Positions 23,474-29,226 of a DNA stretch of 29,226 nt are shown here, in pieces. Source of the DNA: CAYMUL01 sp964393605 (GTDB lineage: Bacteria > Bacteroidota > Ignavibacteria > Ignavibacteriales > Ignavibacteriaceae); assembly GCA_964393605.1 (NCBI GenBank), contig CAYMUL010000041.1, positions 1 to 29,226 on the forward strand, read 5' to 3'. A program made the translations under genes and the position numbers. The notes beneath the pieces are model-generated. The model ran no database searches. It saw nothing but the letters and a program-made list of their open reading frames with translations, and was not told the DNA's origin. The first letter of the stretch is position 1. Every line of letters starts with the position of its first letter.

Positions 23474-24578
23474 AGACTCGATATTTCTTGTAGAGATCGC
23501 CTTTCATAGTTTGCGCGCCGCGGTTCATCATCTCATTGTTTTCGAGCACCCAACTTGCTTCGCCGAGATCGATACCAACTTGATGTGCGCGCATTAAAGT
23601 TTCCCAATAAAAAACTGCGTCGAGCCCCCGCTTTTGGTACTCCGGTATGATACCAAGAGTAATTACACGCGACCATTTAATATTTTTTTTCTGGGTAAAT
23701 AATTTTAAAAATCCAAACGGGAAAAGTTTTCCGTTCAATTGTTTGAAGATGTAATTGTAATCGAGCATCGTTAAAGCAAAACCGACAAGTTCATTATTCA
23801 CTTCGCCGAACAAAACAAGCGAAGGTTCAACGAGTGGTTTCAAATCTTTTGCCATCGCTTCAATTTCCTTATCTGTCATCGGAACGAATCCCCAATTAGG
23901 CGCCCATGCTTTGTTGTACACATATTTAACTTTGTCAAGTTCTTTATCGAACTCTTTCAAATTTAAAGAAGTGATTTTTACTCCTGTACGTTGTCTGCTA
24001 ATTTCTGCAACACGACGAATTTTATCTGCCGTTACAACTTTATCATGTTCTAATTTATAAGCATTCAAGTCCATAACTTTTTTGAAGCCGTAATTATCAC
24101 AAAGCCGTAAATAGTATTTAGGATTGTAAGTCATCAACAAACGCGGCGAATCGTCGAACCCTTCGAGCAACATTCCATATTCATCATTACTTGAGGGATT
24201 GGCAGGACCACGCATATGATCGCAGTCATGATCCTTCAACCATTTTTTTGCTGTGTTGAAAAGTTCATCCGCAACGCTCTGATTATCAATCGATTCAAAG
24301 AATCCGAAGAAGCCGACTTTGTCGTTATGATATTTATTGTGAAGCTCATTTTTAATTGCGGCAATTCTTCCGACAATCTTTCCGTTTCGATAGGCAAGAA
24401 AATAATCTGCTTCGGCATGTTCGAAGAAAGGATTTTTCTCTTTGCTAAGAATTTTTTTTCGATCCATAATTAGAGGCGGAACCCAATGCTGATCCCCTTG
24501 ATAAATTTCCCATTGAAATTTTATGAATGAATTTAACTCAGATTGAGTCGTAACTTTTTTGATTTGAATGTCGCTCAT
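23457..24578 (-). CDS. GNAT-fold acyltransferase, candidate bacterial ceramide synthase
   Basis: This 373-residue cytoplasmic protein is a double GNAT-type acyltransferase. The N-terminal half has DYFLAYRNGKIVGRIAAI. The C-terminal half has VLFGEVNNELVGFALTM and then the acyl-CoA binding turn LGIIPEYQKRGLDAVFY, where the usual final Gly/Ala of QxxGxG/A is Asp. The C-terminal part ends NNEMMNRGAQTMKGDLYKKYRVYEI. Proteins of this size and type lie beside serine palmitoyltransferase genes in sphingolipid-making bacteria. The Caulobacter ceramide synthase bCerS is, to my knowledge, a GNAT-type acyltransferase of this kind. Here the gene starts 13 bases after the Spt-like stop, so N-acylation of the Spt product is the favoured role. 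Another amine acyltransferase function remains possible. Confidence 0.75.
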   Translation of the reverse strand: MSDIQIKKVTTQSELNSFIKFQWEIYQGDQHWVPPLIMDRKKILSKEKNPFFEHAEADYFLAYRNGKIVGRIAAIKNELHNKYHNDKVGFFGFFESIDNQSVADELFNTAKKWLKDHDCDHMRGPANPSSNDEYGMLLEGFDDSPRLLMTYNPKYYLRLCDNYGFKKVMDLNAYKLEHDKVVTADKIRRVAEISRQRTGVKITSLNLKEFDKELDKVKYVYNKAWAPNWGFVPMTDKEIEAMAKDLKPLVEPSLVLFGEVNNELVGFALTMLDYNYIFKQLNGKLFPFGFLKLFTQKKNIKWSRVITLGIIPEYQKRGLDAVFYWETLMRAHQVGIDLGEASWVLENNEMMNRGAQTMKGDLYKKYRVYEIDI

Positions 24579-24591
24579 GAGAATTGAATTT

Positions 24592-25785
24592 TTAATTGAT
24601 GATGTTTAATTCTTTACCGATCTTTTTGAAAGTCGCGATGATGAAATCAAGATGTTGATCTTCGTGTGAAGACATATAACTCGTTCTCATCATTTGTCTG
24701 CCTTGAGGTACACCGGGAGAAATGAAAACATTCACGAAAACTCCGGAGTCGTACAATCTTCTCCACATTTGAAAAGCAAGTCCATCATCACCGACAATGA
24801 CGGGCACGATTGCAGTGCGTCCTTCAACTACGTTGAAGCCAAGTCCTTTCAATTCAGTGCGAACTTTGTTTGCGTTCGAGATAAGTCGCGTAACTCGTTC
24901 AGGTTCTTGTTCAAGAATTGTGAGAGCCGCAAGCGCCGCCGCAACTGATGCGGGTGTTGGTGATGCGCTGAATATTAGCGCAGGAGATAAATGTTTAATA
25001 TAATTTATAACTCTTTCTGCGCCGGCAACAAATCCACCGAGCGATGCAAAAGTTTTTGAGAAAGTTCCCATTGTCAAATCAATATCTTTTTCAAGATTGA
25101 ATTCGCTCGCAGTACCGCGTCCCCCTTTTCCGATGACACCGACAGAATGTGCATCGTCAATTAGAATTCTCGCGTTATATTTTTTTGCAATTTCATTTAA
25201 GCGGGGAAGATCGACAATTTCGCCGCCGGTTGAAAATACACCATCGGAGACAATTAACTTTCCGGCTTCAGGTTCAAGTTTGGAAATTACTCTCTCAAGA
25301 TCTTTCATGTCGTTGTGTTTGTATCTAACGAAGTCTGCAGTTGCACCTTTCGCCATAAGATTTCCAGCAACGATACACGCATGGTTATCTTTATCCGAAA
25401 CTACATAATCACCGCGATTAACAAGTGTGGGAATGATTCCTTGTGCAGTTTGGTAACCCGTGCTGAAGAGGAGAACCGCTTCCGTATTAAAAAATTTTGC
25501 AAGCCGTTCTTCGAGTTCGATGTGCAAATCTAATGTTCCCGTCAAATAACGCGAACCTGAACAACCCGTTCCATATTTTTCTACTGCTTTTACTGTTGCT
25601 TCTTTAACTTTCGGGTGAGCAGTCAATCCTAAATAATTATTCGACCCGGCCATAACAACTTTTCTTCCTTCCATCTGAACAACAGGACCTTCATTTTCCT
25701 GAATTGGCCTAAAGTAAGGGTATAAATTTAACTGCTTGATTTCATCTGCTCTGGTGAATTCCAAGCATTTTTTAAAAAGATCCAA
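24592..25785 (-). CDS. spt: serine palmitoyltransferase-type alpha-oxoamine synthase
   Basis: This 397-residue PLP enzyme condenses serine with an acyl thioester to give 3-oxosphinganine, the first sphingolipid step. The PLP lysine is Lys244 in MGTFSKTFASLGGF, and LIDDAHSVGVIG holds the PLP-contacting Asp and His. YGTGCSGSRYLTGTLDLHIELE fits Spt, unlike BioF or glycine C-acetyltransferase (Kbl) at the same place. SPALIFSASPTPA and SSHEDQHLDFII are also typical of Bacteroidota Spt. The start is TTG at 25785, because GGAGGA lies 5 bases before it and the product then begins MDLFKKC as family members do; a TTG at 25797 sits on top of the ribosome binding site. It leads an operon with the acyltransferase and cyclophilin genes, and the candidate ceramide reductase is divergent. 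Confidence 0.88.
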   Translation of the reverse strand: MDLFKKCLEFTRADEIKQLNLYPYFRPIQENEGPVVQMEGRKVVMAGSNNYLGLTAHPKVKEATVKAVEKYGTGCSGSRYLTGTLDLHIELEERLAKFFNTEAVLLFSTGYQTAQGIIPTLVNRGDYVVSDKDNHACIVAGNLMAKGATADFVRYKHNDMKDLERVISKLEPEAGKLIVSDGVFSTGGEIVDLPRLNEIAKKYNARILIDDAHSVGVIGKGGRGTASEFNLEKDIDLTMGTFSKTFASLGGFVAGAERVINYIKHLSPALIFSASPTPASVAAALAALTILEQEPERVTRLISNANKVRTELKGLGFNVVEGRTAIVPVIVGDDGLAFQMWRRLYDSGVFVNVFISPGVPQGRQMMRTSYMSSHEDQHLDFIIATFKKIGKELNIIN

Positions 25786-25888
25786 ATCTTCCTCCAAATT
25801 TATTGGCGTTTATATTCTATTAATAATTTTTTTTAATTCATTAAATTACTTTTGAAAATCTATTACAAATTAAATAATAATACAAGAA

Positions 25889-26884
25889 ATGTTTAAGAAT
25901 GATATTGCAATTGTTACAGGCGGAAGCGGTTTCGTCGGTAGTCATCTCGTTGATTTGCTTATTGAAAAAAATTTTTCAGTGAAGTGTATAGTGCGCAAAA
26001 CGAGCGACTTGAAATGGCTTGCGAATAAACCCGTAGAGATCATCGATTGCGGCTTGTTCGATTACGATGGCTTAAATAAAGTTTTCGCCGAAGCTACTTA
26101 CATTTTTCATGTTGCAGGAGTAGTGAAAGCAAAAACCAAAGAAGGATATTTTAAAGGAAATGTAACTACGACAAAAACAATTTTAGAAGCCGCGTTGAAT
26201 CATGCGTCAACACTGAAGAAAGTTGTTATCGTCAGCAGTCAAACCGCCGCAGGTCCATCTTTAAACGGAGTTATTAAAATTGAAACTGATCAGTCGCAGC
26301 CAATAACAACTTACGGCAGAAGTAAAAGGGAACAGGAAATCGTTGCGGAAAAATTCATGGACAAACTGCCGATTACAATTTGTCGTGCGCCCGCAGTCTA
26401 TGGTGAAAGAGATAAAGAGATTTTTATCTTCTTCAAAACTTTTGCACAAGGTTTGATGACGACAATCGGCTTCAACGAGAAAACAATCAGTTTAATTCAT
26501 GTGCGCGATTTGGTTGAAGGTCTGTATCTCGCGGCGGTTTCAGAAAATTCTGTCGGGGAAATTTATTTCATCACTTCAGAAAAATTTTATACTTGGGATG
26601 AAATCGGGAATGCAACTTCAAAAGCGTTGAACAAAAATCCGGTGAAGATTAGAGTGCCGCACTGGCTCGTCTATACTATAATGACGATCACTGAGTTCTT
26701 CGCATTATTTTCAAAATCACCCACGATTATGAACCGTGAAAAGGCGCGCGATGTTACTCAAACTGCGTGGACATGCTCTCCACAAAAAGCAATCAATCAA
26801 ATTGGTTTTAATCAAAAAATTTCTTTGGAAGAAGGAATAGAGAGAACTGTTCGGTGGTATCAAAAAGAAGGTTGGTTGAAGTGA
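25889..26884 (+). CDS. extended-SDR NAD(P)-dependent epimerase/reductase, candidate CerR
   Basis: This 331-residue extended short-chain dehydrogenase has a nucleotide-binding motif TGGSGFVG (10-17), catalytic Ser116/Ser117 (VIVSSQTA), and Tyr142 with Lys146 (YGRSK). The active site is therefore complete. The NAD(P) half is followed by a substrate domain with ICRAPAVYGERDKEIF and VRDLVEGLYLAA, and a hydrophobic helix (WLVYTIMTITEFFALF) suits a membrane-lipid substrate. Located 103 bp from spt and divergent from it, it is best read as the reductase that converts 3-oxo (oxidised) ceramide to dihydroceramide, as CerR does in Caulobacter and Bacteroides. A sterol- or sugar-type SDR is the main alternative. 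The ATG at 25889 has only a weak ribosome binding site. Confidence 0.8.
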   Translation: MFKNDIAIVTGGSGFVGSHLVDLLIEKNFSVKCIVRKTSDLKWLANKPVEIIDCGLFDYDGLNKVFAEATYIFHVAGVVKAKTKEGYFKGNVTTTKTILEAALNHASTLKKVVIVSSQTAAGPSLNGVIKIETDQSQPITTYGRSKREQEIVAEKFMDKLPITICRAPAVYGERDKEIFIFFKTFAQGLMTTIGFNEKTISLIHVRDLVEGLYLAAVSENSVGEIYFITSEKFYTWDEIGNATSKALNKNPVKIRVPHWLVYTIMTITEFFALFSKSPTIMNREKARDVTQTAWTCSPQKAINQIGFNQKISLEEGIERTVRWYQKEGWLK

Positions 26885-26887
26885 ATT

Positions 26888-27283
26888 TTAATTATTTTTC
26901 GCGCCTTCTTTTATCCACGTTTTAATTCCGTCTATTTGATTTCGCGTTAAGTATGTCGGATAACCCGGCGGCGGCATCAAAATACTTCCACTTGTGCCTT
27001 CAATAGACCAGACAAGTCTGCTGTTCTGTGGTTCATTCGGAAAAACAATTGCAGGATCAGAAGTTGTAGAAGCCCACGTTGTCAAACTTAAATTACCCGC
27101 GCGTGTACCGTCATCATGACAGCCGGAGTTGTTGCATTTAATTTCGAACACCGGCAAAATGTGTGCGCGAAAACTTACATTACTTGCGGGAATCTCCCGT
27201 TTGTCGATATCATTTACGGTGAGTGTATCATCGCAACCAACATAAAGTAACGCAACGACAAAAGTGAAGAGTAATTTTTTCAT
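26888..27283 (-). CDS. lipoprotein with CX4CH haem-type motif (cytochrome c-like)
   Basis: This 131-residue exported protein, counted from ATG 27283, has a short signal peptide and lipobox (LLYVGC, Cys17). The remainder is a small domain beginning VSFRAHILPVFEIKCNNSGCH, with Cys50, Cys55 and His56 spaced CX4CH. It ends with a candidate Met axial ligand in ILMPPPG and the helix NQIDGIKTWIKEGA. This layout (ILPVF...C...CH...L...MPP...I..I..WI..GA) is that of planctomycete-type PSCyt1/cytochrome c-like domains, which normally use CX2CH. A TTG at 27307 would add eight residues and is less likely. It ends 3 bases from the convergent SDR gene. Haem binding is probable but not certain because of the spacing. 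Confidence 0.78.
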   Translation of the reverse strand: MKKLLFTFVVALLYVGCDDTLTVNDIDKREIPASNVSFRAHILPVFEIKCNNSGCHDDGTRAGNLSLTTWASTTSDPAIVFPNEPQNSRLVWSIEGTSGSILMPPPGYPTYLTRNQIDGIKTWIKEGAKNN

Positions 27284-27411
27284 CGGATGAATATTTGATT
27301 TTTTCAATTTTAGACTTTGAGTGATATTGAATAGTAAGAATATTAAATTAATTCCTGGAACAAAATTTATTTAATCGCATAAAAAATCTACAAAAAATAA
27401 AACTTACTAAA

Positions 27412-28209
27412 ATGAAAATATTTTTGACACTTATATTATTTGCAATGACGTTGCCAGTTGAGATGAGCGCGCAAGTTCAAGATTCCTCTGCTTATGAAAA
27501 ACTGGACAAAGAGTTTTCGGCTTTCATGTATCGATATTTGTACAGAATTGACATAAACGATTTGACTTCAGGAAAGTATACTTCTGATAATGAAATGCTT
27601 GAACAAAATGCCGATGAAATTTTCAGTATCGGCATCACCGAAGCAAGAGAACGAATTGAATATTTATTCACGCATCTCAAAGATCTCGGCAACAAATATC
27701 TTTCCGAAATTGATTCCGCGAATAGTCCATTGGACTATGAATATACACTTGAGATTATTCAAGATTACTACATTCATTTAGTCGATTTAAAAAGAAATTT
27801 TGCCGAAGGAGAATTTTTATTTCGCAAACGGTTGTTTGAAAAGTTCGGCGACAATTATGAAGATTCATTTGAAGTAAAATTATTATCCGAGATGCCGGAA
27901 ATGTTTGATTCACTCTATCAAAATGAAATCAACTTATTTATTGATAAAGAAATTTTTCGTGAATTCGCTTTCCCTCGTTTCGGCGCAACAAAACCAACGG
28001 ACGATGTCAAACCGGGAACAAATCAATCTTTACAACCGCAATCAGAAGATGGGGGAATTAGTTCGTTACAAAAAAATGAAAACATTGTCAAGACCACCGA
28101 TGCTGTTCAAAAACTGAAAGATGCCGAAGCATTAAAAAAAACTTACGAAAAAGAATTACGAGATACTTTTAAAGGACAAAGCGTCGTTTTAGATTTTCTA
28201 AAAAAGTAA
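27412..28209 (+). CDS. exported helical protein of unknown function
   Basis: Not recognised. The 265-residue product has a clear signal peptide (MKIFLTLILFAMTLPVEMSA, then QVQDSS) and is otherwise mostly helical and acidic, with no Cys clusters or catalytic motif. A segment rich in Pro, Thr, Gln and Asp (about residues 195-220) looks like a flexible linker. It is followed by a predicted short coiled coil (AVQKLKDAEALKKTYEKELRD) at the C-terminus, ending in VVLDFLKK. The start ATG at 27412 is the only sensible one. It is divergent from the cytochrome-like lipoprotein and convergent with the lipoprotein at 28230. Its role is unknown beyond export to the periplasm. Confidence 0.7.
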   Translation: MKIFLTLILFAMTLPVEMSAQVQDSSAYEKLDKEFSAFMYRYLYRIDINDLTSGKYTSDNEMLEQNADEIFSIGITEARERIEYLFTHLKDLGNKYLSEIDSANSPLDYEYTLEIIQDYYIHLVDLKRNFAEGEFLFRKRLFEKFGDNYEDSFEVKLLSEMPEMFDSLYQNEINLFIDKEIFREFAFPRFGATKPTDDVKPGTNQSLQPQSEDGGISSLQKNENIVKTTDAVQKLKDAEALKKTYEKELRDTFKGQSVVLDFLKK

Positions 28210-28229
28210 GTAAAAATAATATTGAGGGA

Positions 28230-28997
28230 TTAAAAATTTAACATAAGAGATGTTCCCGCACCGAACCAAAAGTAGCCCTTTGTTAAATTATTTTTTTTAA
28301 GCGGGTAGTGAATTCCAACCAAGCCAAAAACTTTTAAGCCAAGAAAGTCACCCGAAAAATTTATCGCATTTGTAAAAAAGACATCAAGAATTATCGGATT
28401 AACTTTCGGGAAAAATTTTTCAGTTACATAAGTTGTTTGAAAATTATAATCGACAAAGTAATTCTCAACCATTGTGAAATAGGAAAGTTTTATTGTACCG
28501 GCATTTTGAAAGATGGTTGTGGCACCATGCAAAGTAACTTGTAGAAAATATTTATTGTACTTCATAAAATCAGTTTCCGAGCGGATCAATTTAGGTTCGG
28601 AAAATAAAATATGTTTATCAATTAACTGCCGGTATGCGCTTCTCCCTTTACTCACGCCGACGAAATATTCTAAAAATATATTGGATAATTTTATTGAGTG
28701 TTGTCCCAATCCGATTTCGAAAAATTCTTTTAAGAAGTAGCCACAATCTTTACAATCTACATTTGCGGATTCAATTTTTTGAGTAGAAAAAAATATTCCG
28801 GTTGAGGAATCAATCGCATAACCAAAGTTGAAGGAGAGTTTATCATCATACGGTTTTGCACGAAAACCAATTTGTAATTGCGATGAATTAGTAAAAAGAG
28901 GGGAGTAAGGATTTTCCGTAAAGTCCACCGAATTAGCCGTGCACCCTGCCAGCAAAATTACTGCAATTGAAAATATATTGATAAAATACTTTTTCAT
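28230..28997 (-). CDS. beta-strand-rich lipoprotein of unknown function
   Basis: Not recognised. The 255-residue product begins with a lipoprotein signal (MKKYFINIFSIAVILLAGC; lipobox LAGC, Cys19). The mature part has alternating hydrophobic and polar strands rich in Phe and Tyr and ends FWFGAGTSLMLNF, similar to small outer-membrane barrels. A CKDCG pair at about residues 82-86 might form a disulfide or bind metal. It could be an outer-membrane-associated protein; no enzymatic motif is visible. It converges with the helical exported protein, 20 bases apart. The bases from 28998 to 29080 upstream show nothing identifiable. Confidence 0.68.
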   Translation of the reverse strand: MKKYFINIFSIAVILLAGCTANSVDFTENPYSPLFTNSSQLQIGFRAKPYDDKLSFNFGYAIDSSTGIFFSTQKIESANVDCKDCGYFLKEFFEIGLGQHSIKLSNIFLEYFVGVSKGRSAYRQLIDKHILFSEPKLIRSETDFMKYNKYFLQVTLHGATTIFQNAGTIKLSYFTMVENYFVDYNFQTTYVTEKFFPKVNPIILDVFFTNAINFSGDFLGLKVFGLVGIHYPLKKNNLTKGYFWFGAGTSLMLNF

Positions 28998-29080
28998 GCG
29001 TAAAAGTAATTAAAAGTTATTTAAATAATTCGAAAAAATTTATTGGATTGTTAGCGAGTTTCGGTAGTTGACTAAAATAA

Positions 29081-29110
29081 AAAACCTCGACTTTTTACAA
29101 TCGAGGTTTT
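29081..29110 (-). terminator. intrinsic terminator following tRNA-Ala
   Basis: AAAACCTCGA (29081-29090) and TCGAGGTTTT (29101-29110) form a perfect 10-bp stem with a 10-base loop. On the minus strand the stem is followed by a U-rich tail (TTATTTTAG), and it begins 4 bases after the 3' end of the tRNA. The symmetric T and A tracts could also allow action in the opposite direction. Confidence 0.85.
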
Positions 29111-29114
29111 CATG

Positions 29115-29187
29115 TGGAGCTAAGGAGGATCGAACTCCTGACCTCGTGAATGCCATTCACGCGCTCTCCCAGCTGAGCTATAGCCCC
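29115..29187 (-). tRNA. tRNA-Ala (anticodon GGC)
   Basis: The 73-nt cloverleaf is complete. The acceptor stem GGGGCTA pairs with TAGCTCC and includes the G3-U70 wobble pair that identifies alanine tRNAs. The D arm is AGCTCAGCTGGGAGAGC, the anticodon stem CGTGA/TCACG encloses loop ATGGCAT (anticodon GGC, reading GCC), and the T arm GAGGTCAGGAGTTCGATCCTCC includes the TTCGATC loop. The 3' CCA is not encoded: A73 is followed by CA. A strong terminator lies just downstream. Confidence 0.97.
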
Positions 29188-29226
29188 AATAAAAAAATTT
29201 CGCGCTCTCCTTTATCTGCCGAGGTT

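Noticed and set aside
24592..25785. Assignment as glycine C-acetyltransferase (Kbl) or BioF
   Set aside because: The GTGCSGSR segment, MDLFKKC start and SPALIFSAS segment fit Spt better, and there is no threonine dehydrogenase or biotin gene nearby, while an acyltransferase and a reductase are present.

Overview
The window comes from an AT-rich member of the Bacteroidota/Chlorobiota side of the bacterial tree, most likely an Ignavibacteria-type genome. This is inferred from gene content, because no rRNA marker is present. Supporting signs are a PorD-like (DUF4835) and a PorV/PorQ-like protein of the type IX secretion neighbourhood, a long Reg_prop/Y_Y_Y propeller sensor, a helix-hairpin-helix outer-membrane barrel, and a Bacteroidota-style TAnnTTTG promoter candidate. 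ATTTTTT-rich spacers and frequent TTG starts fit the same picture.

Left part (1-4900) is accessory DNA. An IS3-family element with orfA and orfB and an A9 slippage site sits 2 bp beyond the stop of a membrane-anchored protein of unknown function. Next come two clusters of a roughly 100-bp degenerate tandem repeat (four copies at 2902-3317, two at 4692-4868), each copy built around a CTTTGTGGT...ACCACAAAG dyad or a relic of it. Between the clusters lies one very AT-rich gene for an AAA_14/DUF4143 ATPase.

Middle left (4966-12236) is a co-directional minus-strand block: fur, feoA, feoB, MBL-fold hydrolase, TolB-like propeller, M28 peptidase lipoprotein, hemerythrin and VOC protein. Most junctions overlap or have gaps under 20 bp; the one larger gap is 65 bp between the MBL and TolB-like genes. 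fur-feoA-feoB-MBL is a clear ferrous-iron operon, and a 6-1-6 palindrome just upstream of fur is a candidate Fur operator.

Middle (12340-17775, plus strand) holds signalling and respiration genes. A PAS-like protein is followed by a single-domain response regulator with Arg in place of the conserved Lys. Nine bases later comes a type II NADH dehydrogenase, and then a 998-residue protein joining a periplasmic 14-blade propeller to a class III adenylate cyclase.

The 17777-21524 segment carries envelope genes: an HHH-barrel protein translationally coupled to a PorV/PorQ-like protein, with a PorD-like protein divergent from them.

The 21518-26884 segment is the most interesting metabolic unit. 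A serine palmitoyltransferase-type alpha-oxoamine synthase, a GNAT-fold acyltransferase 13 bp downstream, and a divergent extended-SDR reductase together match the three steps (Spt, bCerS, CerR) of bacterial dihydroceramide synthesis. A secreted HEAT-cyclophilin fusion overlaps the end of the acyltransferase gene.

The right end has a lipoprotein with a CX4CH haem-type motif, two unrecognised envelope proteins, and a tRNA-Ala(GGC) followed by an intrinsic terminator.
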